Counted from the first letter of the stretch, positions 36,943 through 46,061 are shown. The stretch is 64,000 nt of DNA from Actinoalloteichus hoggarensis (GCF_002234535.1 NZ_CP022521.1:3286001-3350000); one strand, 5' to 3'. The notes: generated by a model not told the origin, from the sequence alone. Made by a program: numbers and translations.

Positions 36943-38286
36943 TCAGCTGGAGAGCAGGAAGCGGTTGAGCACCCGGGTGCCGAACTTCAGCGCGTCGACG
37001 GGCACCCGCTCGTCCACACCGTGGAAGAGCGACGCGAAGTCGAGGTCGGCGGGAAGCTGAAGCGGGGCGAATCCGAAGCACCGGATGTCGAGCTTCTGGA
37101 AGGCCTTCGCGTCGGTGCCGCCGGAGAGCATGTAGGGCAGCACGTGCGCGCCGGGGTCCTCCGCCGTGATCGACGAGGTCATCGCGTCGACCAGGGCGCC
37201 GTCGAAGGAGGTCTCGACCGGCGGCAGGCTGATCCACTCGCGCTCGACGTCGGGTCCGAGGATCTCCGCGAGCTCACGCTCGAAGGCCTCCTGCCTGCCC
37301 GGGAGGACCCGGCAGTCCACGGTCGCCTCGGCCACCGAGGGGATCACGTTCGCCTTGTAGCCCGCGGTGAGCATCGTCGGATTCGCGGTGTCACGCAGGG
37401 TCGCTCCCACGATCCGCGAGATCGCCCCCAGCTTGCCGATCGCGCCGTCGAGGTCGTCCTCGGGGAACTCCCAGCCGGTGATCTCCGTGACGCCCGCGAG
37501 GAACTCCCGCACCGAGTCGGTCATCACGATGGGGAAGCGATGGGTGCCGAGCCGGGCGACGGCGGCGGCGAGCTTCGTGACCGCGTTGTCCTCGTGGACC
37601 ATCGAGCCGTGGCCCGCGCGGGCCCGCACCTTCAGCTTGAGCCAGGCGATGCCCTTCTCCGCCGTCTCCACCAGGTAGCTGCGCACCCCGTCCTTGAACG
37701 TGACCGAGAAGCCGCCGACCTCGCTGATCGCCTCGGTGGCGCCCTCGAACAGATCTGGACGATTCGCCACCAGCCACTGCGAGCCCTGAAGTCCGCCCGC
37801 CTCCTCGTCGGCGAGGAACGCGAAGATGATGTCCCTCGGCGGCACGATGTTCTCCCGCTTGAACCGGCGGGCGACCGCGAGCGACATGCCCAGCATGTCC
37901 TTCATGTCCACCGCGCCGCGGCCCCAGACGTAGCCGTCCTGCACGGCGCCGGAGAACGGGTGCACCGACCACTCCGAGGCGTCGGCGGGCACGACGTCGA
38001 GATGGCCGTGAACCAGCAGAGCCCCGCGACTCGGATCGGCACCCGGAAGCCGCACGAACACGTTGCCCCGCCCCGGCCGATCCCCGGACTCGACGTAGGT
38101 CGGTTCGTACCCCACGTCGCCGAGCTGCTCGGCGACGTACTCGGCCGCGGCCCGCTCCCCCACCACCGTGTCGGGATCGCCCGTGTTGGTGGTGTCGATC
38201 CGGATCAGCTCGCTCGTCAGCCGGACCGCATCGTCCTCGACGACGCCGAGCCCGCTGGTGATGTCTCCATGGGTGCTCACCAGCAC
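36943..38286 (-). CDS. M20/M25/M40-family metallopeptidase
   Basis: A 447-residue di-zinc peptidase: HGHLDVVP (His95, Asp97), GRGAVDMKD (bridging Asp), FAFLADEEAGG (catalytic Glu-Glu) and the lid domain with NVIPSVAEATVDCRVLPG. It hydrolyses dipeptides or N-acyl amino acids in the cytosol; close relatives include Rv2141c-type proteins. Start GTG 38286; GTG 38280 is equally possible. Ends at the left border of the tRNA-associated island. Confidence 0.9.
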   Translation of the reverse strand: MLVSTHGDITSGLGVVEDDAVRLTSELIRIDTTNTGDPDTVVGERAAAEYVAEQLGDVGYEPTYVESGDRPGRGNVFVRLPGADPSRGALLVHGHLDVVPADASEWSVHPFSGAVQDGYVWGRGAVDMKDMLGMSLAVARRFKRENIVPPRDIIFAFLADEEAGGLQGSQWLVANRPDLFEGATEAISEVGGFSVTFKDGVRSYLVETAEKGIAWLKLKVRARAGHGSMVHEDNAVTKLAAAVARLGTHRFPIVMTDSVREFLAGVTEITGWEFPEDDLDGAIGKLGAISRIVGATLRDTANPTMLTAGYKANVIPSVAEATVDCRVLPGRQEAFERELAEILGPDVEREWISLPPVETSFDGALVDAMTSSITAEDPGAHVLPYMLSGGTDAKAFQKLDIRCFGFAPLQLPADLDFASLFHGVDERVPVDALKFGTRVLNRFLLSS

Positions 38287-38393
38287 TTTCTACCATCGAC
38301 CCGTGCCTCCGCGGCAGTTTGAGGGGGCCGATTTGGGATCTCGGGGGACGATCAGCTAACCTATGTCCATCAGCACGGCGGAAGCCGGAGTTG

Positions 38394-38477
38394 GTCCGAG
38401 TGGCGGAATGGCAGACGCGCTAGCTTGAGGTGCTAGTCTCCGATAAGGAGGTGGGGGTTCAAGTCCCCCCTCGGACA
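38394..38477 (+). tRNA. tRNA-Leu (anticodon GAG)
   Basis: 84 bases. Acceptor GTCCGAG pairs with CTCGGAC, discriminator A at 38477, no encoded CCA. Anticodon stem CTAGC/GCTAG with loop TTGAGGT (anticodon GAG). Long class II variable arm (CTCCGATAAGGAG) and T-arm GGGGG-TTCAAGT-CCCCC. Its 3' half is the left attachment site of the serine-recombinase elements. Confidence 0.95.
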
Positions 38478-40213
38478 CAATCACTAACCCTACGGGTTGG
38501 CATGATGGTCACATCCAGAACCTTTCCTTCTGGGTCGTAGACCATCTCCAACCGTAGATGTTCGTAGAGTTCTTGTAGCCTCGCCGGGTTCGCCCGGCTG
38601 AGGACACTCTTCAGGTTCCCCAGGTGATCGATCATCGCGTGTACCTCCGCGTCGGTCAGCGAGCCGGGTGTACGGCCTCCTTTCAGCTCCGCTTGTGCGG
38701 TGGTACGTCGATTCTGTGCTTCGTTGACTGCTTCGACCAGCGCGGCCGGGTCTACGCCTGCTTCGATCGCAGCCCGCAGCCGAGTCAACTTCTCCTCCGC
38801 CTCAGCAAGTCGTCGCTTGGCATCGCCCCTGTCGATCGCCTGCGGCGTGGAGCCTTGCGAGGCCACGAGCGCGGTGACGGTGCGATCACGATTCTCCGGG
38901 GCGAACAGTTCGCCTATCCACTCGTTGAGTGGCCCGAGCACGGCGGCTTCGGGAAGGTAGACGTTCTTCGGATGCTCTTTCAACGCGGGAGAACCCGGTA
39001 CGAGAGTGCGTGCCGCACAGCGGTAGTACGTGCGCTCAGCACGCGGGGTGCCTTCCATCCGACGCGCACAATGCACACAACGAACCCGGCCGCGTAGCGG
39101 ATAAGGCCGTTTGGTCGCTTTGGGTCCGCGCTCCAGCTTCCGTCGAGCGGGCAACCCACCTGCCGCACGCCTCCGACGCAGAAGTGCGACGTCGGTGAAC
39201 ATCTCGACGGACACGACGGCCGGGTGTGCCGGCAGACGGGAACGCACGATCTGATCGGGCCGCGCTCGACGAAACCGCGTGACGTGTCCGGCGGCGACGT
39301 CGTCAGGGTCGATCAACGTCTCATGCCGAGTCCAGCGCCCGAAGACCGCATACCCGGTGTATCGAGGGTTCTCCATGATCGACCGCACGGTGCTGCCCTG
39401 CCAGCCGTCCGCCAACCGATGCCGATTCTGATCCGGTCGCCGTTTCGAAGGACAGGGAACCCCGTCTCTGTTCAACCCGTTCGCGATCGCCCGATCCCCC
39501 TTCCCGTCCAAGTACTCGGCGAAGATCCGCCGCACGACCTCCGCCGCGTCCTCATCGATCTCCAGCACCCGCAGGCGGTACCCCTCGGCCGCCTTGCGCG
39601 GGTTCGGATGCGGACCGGCGTCCACGACCGTGTAGCCGAACGGGGTTCGGCCGCCCTGATGCCGACCTTCGTTGAGCACCTGTGCGTCCATCGCCGCCCG
39701 AACCCGCGCCTGAACATGCTGCCGCTCGGACTCGCTCATCCCACCGAGCACGCTCATGAGCATCTTGTGTGACGGGTTGCGCGGATCGAACCTCCCGCCC
39801 AGTTCGGGAACCCAGAGGTCGACCCCGTAGGCGGCGAACTTCGGCGCGATCAACGAGAACTGGTTACCGAACCAACACCGCGTCCCCTCCCCCACCACCA
39901 CCGCCGACCAACCCCGGTTCGGGTTCTTCAGCTCGGCCAGCAGCCGGGCCGCATCACGCCGCCGCTCCCACGGGACCGAGCGCGACTGCCCGACATCGAA
40001 GAACTCCGCCGCCACCATCCCGCCCAACGGCTCGACGAACTTCCGCGCGGTACCGACCTGCCAGCCGTGCGACGTCTCCGGGTCCTGATTGTCCTCCGTC
40101 GAGCACCGGCCGTAGAAGGCCACCGGCCCGATCCCGGCGTCCACCGGCTCGACGACGTCCACGCCCAACAGATCGTCCAGCACCGCCCATGGATTGCTGA
40201 TTTCATCAGTCAT
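38459..40213 (-). CDS. large serine recombinase (integrase) of element 1
   Basis: 584 residues. Resolvase catalytic domain with nucleophile Ser38 (YGRCSTEDNQ), recombinase domain (GWQGSTVRSIMENPRYTGYAVF), zinc ribbon (RCVHCARRM with a later YYRCAAR) and a coiled coil near 450-510. It catalyses att x att integration and, with a directionality factor, excision. The C-terminal residues CVRGG are encoded by the att core, and the TGA stop lies inside the T-loop of tRNA-Leu. ATG start with GAGGTGATCAG before it. Confidence 0.92.
   Translation of the reverse strand: MTDEISNPWAVLDDLLGVDVVEPVDAGIGPVAFYGRCSTEDNQDPETSHGWQVGTARKFVEPLGGMVAAEFFDVGQSRSVPWERRRDAARLLAELKNPNRGWSAVVVGEGTRCWFGNQFSLIAPKFAAYGVDLWVPELGGRFDPRNPSHKMLMSVLGGMSESERQHVQARVRAAMDAQVLNEGRHQGGRTPFGYTVVDAGPHPNPRKAAEGYRLRVLEIDEDAAEVVRRIFAEYLDGKGDRAIANGLNRDGVPCPSKRRPDQNRHRLADGWQGSTVRSIMENPRYTGYAVFGRWTRHETLIDPDDVAAGHVTRFRRARPDQIVRSRLPAHPAVVSVEMFTDVALLRRRRAAGGLPARRKLERGPKATKRPYPLRGRVRCVHCARRMEGTPRAERTYYRCAARTLVPGSPALKEHPKNVYLPEAAVLGPLNEWIGELFAPENRDRTVTALVASQGSTPQAIDRGDAKRRLAEAEEKLTRLRAAIEAGVDPAALVEAVNEAQNRRTTAQAELKGGRTPGSLTDAEVHAMIDHLGNLKSVLSRANPARLQELYEHLRLEMVYDPEGKVLDVTIMPTRRVSDCVRGGT
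38464..38486. repeat. attachment site, left copy (within tRNA-Leu 3' end)
   Basis: 23 bases, TCCCCCCTCGGACACAATCA plus CTA, identical to 49114-49136. The first 14 bases are the T-stem/acceptor end of the tRNA, so integration preserves the tRNA. Confidence 0.9.
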
Positions 40214-40373
40214 CTGATCACCTCATCGGTTCGGCCTTCGAGGACCGGAATCGTGGTCAACTCGACCAGTATGGCAAGCAGGACGCGACTCACGGGCGGT
40301 GTCAACACTGGTAGATCGGCGGGAAGCCGAACCGTGAGCGGAGATCCGGACTCGCTGTCTGACGTCGACCTGG

Positions 40374-42509
40374 TCATGCCGCACCGTCCGCATCATCCTC
40401 GGACGGGCTGATTTCACCAGCTCGTACCCGGTCGACCGCGTCCCGGATCTCCGCCGTCAGATACCCGCGCACCCGCCGCACGCCGTCCCCCTCCGGGACG
40501 TACTGCCGGGTGGGTCGGCAGCCCAGTTCGCCCATCTGCCGGGCGAACCCGCTCGGCTCCACGTCGAGTGCATCGGTGAGTTCGGCGGTCGGCACGAAGC
40601 GTCGGCCGCCGGGGCGAAGTTCCTCGCCGAGGAACTCGACGACACCCCGCAACGGTTCGGGCAGCCGCTCGGCGTTCCAACTCACCGGCCCCGCGCTGAG
40701 CGCGTCCGTCACCGCCGCCGAGTCGATCGCCCGGGCCGCGTGCTCTCCCACCGCGTGACCGGACAGGGTGCCCGCGATCTCCCGCAGCAGCCGACCGCGC
40801 GTGCAGACGGCCCGCCACTCGGCGTTCGTCAGGTAGAAGGTCCGCACCGTCACCGCGACGGCGTCCGCACCCGCGTCGGTCTCGCCGTCCGGCCGCAGGA
40901 TGCCGACTCCCTTGTGGCTCGGCAGCAGCGTGGAGGCGTCATAGCCACGGGTGTTCATCTGGTCGCCGAGCACGATGTTGGAGTCCCGCCAGTCCATCAC
41001 CCGCAGGGCGAACCGGGTGCCGAGCACCGATCGGAGTCGAGACGGGATGGTCTGGGAGTCGGGTCGCTGCGTGGCGAGTACGACGATGATCCCGGCGGCA
41101 GGCCCTTTCCGAGCAAGGTAGGCGAGCAGGTCCGCGATGTACTCGCCGAGCGTCGTCCCCCGCTCCCCCACCGTCAGCTTCGTGGGGTTGTCGAGGAACA
41201 CCTGTACTTCGTCGAGGATCACGGCGGTGATCGGCATCCGGTGCGCGGGATCGCGGGAGAGCTGCGGCGTGATCTTCGATTCTGGACAGGTCTCGTCGTC
41301 GAGTTCGGCCATGCGCGCGTAGCGGGACTGCACCTCCGCCACGAGTTCGACCAGGCCGTCTCGCACGGCCTCGGCCTGTGCCTGATCGTCGCCGCACACG
41401 AACCGATGGGCGACGGCCTCGGCGGCCCGCCAGTCCTTCCCGCCCTTGCCGTCGAAGACGTACAGCCGGGCGAAGGCGTCCAGGATGAACCCCGCTGCGG
41501 CCAGCCGGACCGCCATGGTCTTGCCCTGCCGAGGAATCGCACCGACCAGCAGCGACGTCCACACCAACGAGAGGTCGACCTTGCGCCGTCGTGCGTCGCG
41601 CCCGAAGGGCACCGGCCGCCAGGCGTCCCAGGTCTCCGCCCGCACCAACGGGGAGGAGAACGGCGGGCCGCCGTAGGGGTCGACGTCGGCGACCCAGAGG
41701 AACACCCGCCCGGCGTGACCACCTCGGCCGCGCACTCGCTCGGCCACGAGCTGCACCTCGTCCACCGCCAGCGCCGAGGCGAGCGCGTCCCGATGTTTGA
41801 GCACGTCGGCCGCCTTGCGAGTGGCGGGCAGGTCGACCGTGATCGACCACCCGCCGCCGCTGTGGGTGGCGCGCTCGACCAGCCGCAGCGACTCGTCTCG
41901 GCCGATCAGCTTCGCGTCCCTGAACGCGTCGACCAACACCTGTGGGTCCATCGTCCAGGCGAGCGTGCGCGGCCCGCCGAGCGCCGCCGTGCGGCCCGAT
42001 GCGCCGTCCTTCCGACGACCGGCCACGGCCAGGCCGAGCAGGCCCGCTCCGACCGTGCTCCACAACGCCGACGGCCCCGCCACGAGGTCGACGACCACCA
42101 GGCCGCCGAGAACGGCCAGCGCCGCGATCCCGGTGACGCGCCAGCGGTAGAGCGTCAGCGCGCGGATCTCGACGAACTTCTCTGCCAGCTTCTCGGCCTG
42201 CTCGACGGCGTCCCGGTAGTCCTGCACCCGTACCCAGCGGCGCCACGCCCGCAGCGCGGCCAGCAGTCCTCGGCCGATCGCCCCGGTGAGCCGCAGCGGG
42301 GACCGAAGCAGCCAGGCCACGGCGTCCTTGATCGCCTGCTTCCCCGCCCGGCGAGTGGGGAGGATTCTCCGGAACAGTCGGGAAGTGCGAATGCGGTCGA
42401 CGAGCCGCGAGACCAGCAGACGGCCGCGAGCGCGCAACGGAACCGGCGGGACGGCGGCCGAGGGTCTGTCGAGCGCAGCACCCGGCTTCCTCGCCTGCTC
42501 GCCGTTCAT
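40374..42509 (-). CDS. FtsK/SpoIIIE-domain DNA translocase (Tra-like)
   Basis: 711 residues. N-terminal part with two membrane segments (IAALAVLGGLVVVDLVAG; LWSTVGAGLLGLAVAG), then a RecA-like motor with Walker A GAIPRQGKT near residue 325 and Walker B AVILDEVQVFLDN near 430. A C-terminal winged-helix-like segment (TAELTDALDVEPSGFARQM) may read DNA motifs. In actinomycete elements a single such protein moves double-stranded DNA to the recipient. It overlaps the upstream small membrane-protein gene (ATGA). Confidence 0.88.
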   Translation of the reverse strand: MNGEQARKPGAALDRPSAAVPPVPLRARGRLLVSRLVDRIRTSRLFRRILPTRRAGKQAIKDAVAWLLRSPLRLTGAIGRGLLAALRAWRRWVRVQDYRDAVEQAEKLAEKFVEIRALTLYRWRVTGIAALAVLGGLVVVDLVAGPSALWSTVGAGLLGLAVAGRRKDGASGRTAALGGPRTLAWTMDPQVLVDAFRDAKLIGRDESLRLVERATHSGGGWSITVDLPATRKAADVLKHRDALASALAVDEVQLVAERVRGRGGHAGRVFLWVADVDPYGGPPFSSPLVRAETWDAWRPVPFGRDARRRKVDLSLVWTSLLVGAIPRQGKTMAVRLAAAGFILDAFARLYVFDGKGGKDWRAAEAVAHRFVCGDDQAQAEAVRDGLVELVAEVQSRYARMAELDDETCPESKITPQLSRDPAHRMPITAVILDEVQVFLDNPTKLTVGERGTTLGEYIADLLAYLARKGPAAGIIVVLATQRPDSQTIPSRLRSVLGTRFALRVMDWRDSNIVLGDQMNTRGYDASTLLPSHKGVGILRPDGETDAGADAVAVTVRTFYLTNAEWRAVCTRGRLLREIAGTLSGHAVGEHAARAIDSAAVTDALSAGPVSWNAERLPEPLRGVVEFLGEELRPGGRRFVPTAELTDALDVEPSGFARQMGELGCRPTRQYVPEGDGVRRVRGYLTAEIRDAVDRVRAGEISPSEDDADGAA

Positions 42510-42838
42510 CGGCGATCACCCCGGCGGCGGGGCAGGTCCTTCGTCGTCACCGTCAACGCGCGAGTCAGGCAGTGGGCCGCGAACAAGGCGGGGGCGGCCA
42601 GGACCACGAGCACCACGCCGTCGTGTGCCCGGCTGGACATCACGACCCATTGCACGGCCACGATCAGCCCCGCGTTGAACAGCACCCGGCCCGTGAGGGA
42701 CAACAGACGTCCACCGGTCTGGGCCTTCTCCGCCGCAGCGCGGGCACGTCGAGCCCCCGCCCGCCATACCGAGGCGAAGGCGATCAGCACGCCGAGTCCG
42801 GCCATGACCTCGATCGGCGTAAGCGTGAGAGCGGTCAT
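42506..42838 (-). CDS. small membrane protein of the transfer operon
   Basis: 110 residues with two or three membrane helices (IEVMAGLGVLIAFASVW; VLFNAGLIVAVQWVVM; GVVLVVLAAPALFAAHCL) and a basic tail. Overlaps the translocase gene (ATGA) and the WhiB gene (ATGA). Its position suggests a Spd-like accessory transfer protein; no homology is recognised. Confidence 0.72.
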   Translation of the reverse strand: MTALTLTPIEVMAGLGVLIAFASVWRAGARRARAAAEKAQTGGRLLSLTGRVLFNAGLIVAVQWVVMSSRAHDGVVLVVLAAPALFAAHCLTRALTVTTKDLPRRRGDRR

Positions 42839-43194
42839 GACAGTGATCCCCCTTCGTGGTCGGACGTCTCGGAGTCGGAAGGGCGGTGAGCCCAGACGCG
42901 ATGCAGCGCGCGCCGGTCGTGCTCGGCGAGTCCGCCCCAGATGCCGTGGGTCTCGGCCCCGGCGGTGCGAAGTTCAAGGGCGAGGCATTCGTCTTGAGCC
43001 GCGCAACCCGCGCAGAAGTGGGCGGCCAACGCGGAATCGGGCTCCTCGGCGGTGTCGGGTTCCGGCGGTTCTCCCTCGCGGTGCGTCGTGTGGCAGAGGC
43101 CGTCGCGCTCGACGGCGTCGCGAAGGACGTCGGAGGGCACCTGATCGAGTCCGGCCAGGCGGTGGAGGACGTCGTCCCACTGGTCGCGGGTCAT
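42835..43194 (-). CDS. WhiB-family iron-sulfur transcriptional regulator
   Basis: 119 residues. Four cysteines (Cys34; then CAGCAAQDEC) for a [4Fe-4S] cluster and the WhiB turn GIWGGL followed by a basic region. WhiB proteins bind sigma factors. On elements they commonly regulate transfer or resistance genes. TGATG overlap with the upstream HTH gene. Confidence 0.85.
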   Translation of the reverse strand: MTRDQWDDVLHRLAGLDQVPSDVLRDAVERDGLCHTTHREGEPPEPDTAEEPDSALAAHFCAGCAAQDECLALELRTAGAETHGIWGGLAEHDRRALHRVWAHRPSDSETSDHEGGSLS

Positions 43195-43409
43195 CAGGCG
43201 TCACCCCCGCCCGGATGGCGGTCGCGCTCGACGAGCAGGCGAACGATTTCGGTCGCGGGGATGCGGGGGCGTCCGTCGCGCCACCGGGCGTGCAGGACGC
43301 CGAGGCGGACGGCCCGCGACACCTGAGCGGGAGGGAGGTTGAGAATCCAGGCGGTCTGACGGACGGAGTAGTGCGTTCCTCGCCCGGATTCGGGCAGGCG
43401 GATAGCCAC
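43194..43409 (-). CDS. excisionase-like helix-turn-helix protein
   Basis: A 71-residue protein with a MerR/Xis-type winged helix (YSVRQTAWILNLPPAQVSRAVRLGVLHARW). It is a plausible recombination directionality or control factor for the integrase. GTG start with GAGAGG seven bases before; that SD lies in a small dyad (CGAGA-N5-TCTCG) that could mask it. First gene of the minus-strand operon running to the integrase. Confidence 0.75.
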   Translation of the reverse strand: MAIRLPESGRGTHYSVRQTAWILNLPPAQVSRAVRLGVLHARWRDGRPRIPATEIVRLLVERDRHPGGGDA

Positions 43410-43438
43410 GAGAAAACCTCTCGACGAAGTCCGAGTAT

Positions 43439-43487
43439 TGATTTCAGCAACATAGTGCTGATTTCAGCGCTAAATAGGCAGCGCTGA
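43439..43487. promoter_or_regulatory. element 1 divergent control region
   Basis: Two direct repeats TGATTTCAGC (43439-43448, 43459-43468) are spaced exactly 20 bases, two helical turns. The second overlaps a perfect dyad TCAGCGCT-N8-AGCGCTGA (43464-43487) whose centre contains a TAAATA -10-like stretch. A related TCGGCGCTGAGG follows near 43548. It lies between the excisionase-like gene and the XRE regulator gene. Confidence 0.6.
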
Positions 43488-43576
43488 GCCACGGGCGCCG
43501 TGAACAACGCCCTGTCGTCTCGCGAATCACTGCGGAGCGGCTAATCTCGGCGCTGAGGCGGAGCGCGGAGGAATAG

Positions 43577-43963
43577 GTGTCGGAGGACTGGGCGGCAGTC
43601 GCCAAGGCGATTGACGAGCGTGTGCACGAACTGGGTTGGCGACAGCGGGAACTCGCGGAGCGCTCGCATGTCTCGCAGGCGATCGTCCGCGAGCTTCAGC
43701 ACCACACCGTCGAGCGCAGACGCAGCCCACGCACCCTCGAATCCCTGTCGGTGACGCTCGGCTGGCACCCGCAGCACCTGGACGCCGTCGTTCACGGCCG
43801 GACGCCGTCCGAAGTGGACGAACCCGTGACCGATCCGGGCGACACGGTCTGGTCGCGTCTGGAGGGCATCGAGACCCGGCTTGCCGAGATCGCCGAACGA
43901 CTCGACGAACTGCACACCGATCTGTCGACGGTCATCCGGCATGTCCGCGATTCGAAGGAATGA
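43577..43963 (+). CDS. XRE-family helix-turn-helix regulator
   Basis: 128 residues. N-terminal lambda-repressor-like HTH (LGWRQRELAERSHVSQAIVRELQ) and a C-terminal coiled-coil-like tail (LEGIETRLAEIAERLDELHTDLSTVIRHV) for dimerisation. GTG start with GGAGGAATAG before it. It diverges from the transfer operon and probably keeps it silent, like KorA-type repressors. Confidence 0.82.
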   Translation: MSEDWAAVAKAIDERVHELGWRQRELAERSHVSQAIVRELQHHTVERRRSPRTLESLSVTLGWHPQHLDAVVHGRTPSEVDEPVTDPGDTVWSRLEGIETRLAEIAERLDELHTDLSTVIRHVRDSKE

Positions 43964-44109
43964 CCGTGAATTCGAGCGGTGGAATCGGGTTTCTCTCATG
44001 CCGTCGATTCCACTCGGAATGCGGCCGCGGGACCATGCAATGACAGTGCAACTCCGATGCAGGACCAGTGCGACAACAGGGCGAGACGGCGATTTCGGGG
44101 GATGAGCTG

Positions 44110-45711
44110 ATGGCGCGGACGACCGACTGGACAGGAGCGAGCGCGTGCGCTTTACAAGCCGCGCTGCGACTGAGCAACGAGTCTTTCGCCGCACGGTTGG
44201 GAATCGCCGTCCGCACGGTCGCGGGTTGGCATCAGAAGTCGACGACTCGCCCGCGCCCGGAGATGCAACAGCTTCTCGACACGACGTTGGAACAAGCAGA
44301 CCAGGCCGCACGGGAGCGCTTCGCCGCGCTCAGCGCCCCGCCGCAGTCCCCCGCGCCAGTCTCCCCCGCCGAGGCCGCCCGGCAGGCTGAACCGGTCACC
44401 GCCGAGGCAGTCCGGCGGCTGGACTCGGACCCGAACATCAACGATGCGCTCGCCTGGCTCGACGATCACGCGGGCTGGGAGTCCGGCACGGCTCGCCGCG
44501 CGGTCGCCGAGCGGCTGGCGGCGCTCGACGTCCGCGAGCTGCGGGACCGAGGCAGTCGACGCGGCAGGGTCGACCAGCGCCGCATCGCCCATGCGCTGGC
44601 CGCTTACTACCACGACAGCGTCACGGATCACGGCCGCTACACCGTCCGGCACGACGGCGGCGCGGAGACCGAGACGAGCATCCTGACCCGGCCGGGTTGG
44701 CTGGACCTGAACTGCTCCCTGACTACCGGAGGGGACCGCCTCGCCGTAGACGGCACCCCGGCTACCGCACTTCGCCTGGATGCCGAGGCCGCCGACCACG
44801 GGGTGCGCCGACTCGCGGAGACACTGGCGCTCGACATCCGGCTCACCGACATGCCGTTGTACCGGCTGACCGGGACCGCCGTCGACCGTGACGGCATCGG
44901 CGGAACGCTCGCCCTGTCCCGTTTCGTCGAGTACGCCTTCACGATGGACCTTCTGGAAGGCGAGCTGGTCGACGCGCTCGCCACCGGCGCACCGGTGGAA
45001 CCCGGCAGCCTGCCGCTGCGGGATCGACTCCTGCCGGATCTCACCTCGGTACTCGATCTCGCCGGCCGTCTCTGCGCGGGCGGCACGCTGGCGCTGTGCG
45101 CGATCGCGCGACCAGCCGACCCGTTTCGCGGACCGGCCGACTACGTCTTGCTGGTGCAGGAACGCTCCGGCCACGTCGTCAACGCCGCTCGGCGGCTCGC
45201 CGTCATCCCGAAAGGCTTCCACCAGCCCATGACCGACGTGCGGGCCGATGCCCGGCTGGGCGCCACGCTGCGGCGGGAGATGGAAGAGGAGCTGTTCGGC
45301 CGGGAGGACATCGACAACACGGTGTCCGATCAACGGCGTGCCGATCCGATGCACCCAAGCCGGCTGTCGGCCCCGATGCGCTGGCTGTCGGAGGAGTTCG
45401 GGCGGCTCCGGATGGAGTGCACGGGGTTCGGGCTGAATCTCGTCAGCGGCAATTTCGAGTTCGCCGGATTGATCGTCGTCGATGACGAGGATTTCTGGAC
45501 GCGCTTCGGCGGCGAGATCGAGGCCAACTGGGAATCGCATGGTCTTCGGCAGTATTCGAGCCTGGACAGTGGATTGATCTCGGAGCTGATCGGTGAGGTA
45601 GCGTGGAGCAACGAAGGCTTGTTCGCACTGCTGCAAGGCCTTCGGAGGTTGAGTGAGATCGGCGGGGACCGCGTGAACCTGCCCGCGATGAACTGGGAGG
45701 TGCGGGAGTGA
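44110..45711 (+). CDS. HTH protein with C-terminal Nudix-like domain (paralog A)
   Basis: 533 residues. N-terminal HTH (LRLSNESFAARLGIAVRTVAGWHQKS) and a linker. Next comes a middle domain (ALAWLDDHAGW; AYYHDSV; RPGWLDL). The C-terminal domain (about 330-533) has a degenerate Nudix-type helix GATLRREMEEELFG. The first half of the Nudix box is not conserved, so hydrolysis is doubtful; it may bind a nucleotide or sugar nucleotide. Same domain order as 46065-47699 on the opposite strand. Stop overlaps the cupin gene (GTGA). The ATG at 44110 is preferred over GTG 44068. Confidence 0.72.
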   Translation: MARTTDWTGASACALQAALRLSNESFAARLGIAVRTVAGWHQKSTTRPRPEMQQLLDTTLEQADQAARERFAALSAPPQSPAPVSPAEAARQAEPVTAEAVRRLDSDPNINDALAWLDDHAGWESGTARRAVAERLAALDVRELRDRGSRRGRVDQRRIAHALAAYYHDSVTDHGRYTVRHDGGAETETSILTRPGWLDLNCSLTTGGDRLAVDGTPATALRLDAEAADHGVRRLAETLALDIRLTDMPLYRLTGTAVDRDGIGGTLALSRFVEYAFTMDLLEGELVDALATGAPVEPGSLPLRDRLLPDLTSVLDLAGRLCAGGTLALCAIARPADPFRGPADYVLLVQERSGHVVNAARRLAVIPKGFHQPMTDVRADARLGATLRREMEEELFGREDIDNTVSDQRRADPMHPSRLSAPMRWLSEEFGRLRMECTGFGLNLVSGNFEFAGLIVVDDEDFWTRFGGEIEANWESHGLRQYSSLDSGLISELIGEVAWSNEGLFALLQGLRRLSEIGGDRVNLPAMNWEVRE

Positions 45712-46061
45712 CGGCCCGCTGGCAACACGGAAACGCCAACGATGACACGCAGGAGACTCGTGGTTGGCTGCTCGGCCACTTCATCAATCCCACCGAGGAC
45801 ATTCGCTCGACGACCGACGTCGAGGTGAAATGGGCGAACCACCCGGCGGGCGACAAGCGCGCCGAGTGGACCACCGATGACCAACGCACCACGCTGTTGT
45901 TGATGGTGCACGGCGAATTCCGGCTGGACCTCACCGAGGACAGCGTCACCCTGGCCAAGCCCGGTGACTACGTGCTGTGGGGGCCGGGTATCGACCACTC
46001 GTGGGAAGCACTCGCCGATTCCGTGGTCATCACGGTGCGCTGGCCGTCGCTGCCCACCTGA
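45708..46061 (+). CDS. small cupin-fold protein
   Basis: 117 residues with a single cupin barrel (HPAGDKRAEWTTDDQRTTLLLMVHGEFRLDL, then PGDYVLWGPGIDHSWEA). The usual metal-binding His/Glu set is only partly present. Some databases mislabel such proteins as signal peptidase I; nothing here supports that. GTG overlaps the stop of paralog A, implying the two proteins work together, perhaps as sensor and ligand-binding partner. Confidence 0.75.
   Translation: MTARWQHGNANDDTQETRGWLLGHFINPTEDIRSTTDVEVKWANHPAGDKRAEWTTDDQRTTLLLMVHGEFRLDLTEDSVTLAKPGDYVLWGPGIDHSWEALADSVVITVRWPSLPT

Noticed and set aside
45708-46061. Calling the cupin gene a signal peptidase I
   Set aside because: No Ser/Lys catalytic dyad or membrane anchor; the sequence is a cupin barrel.
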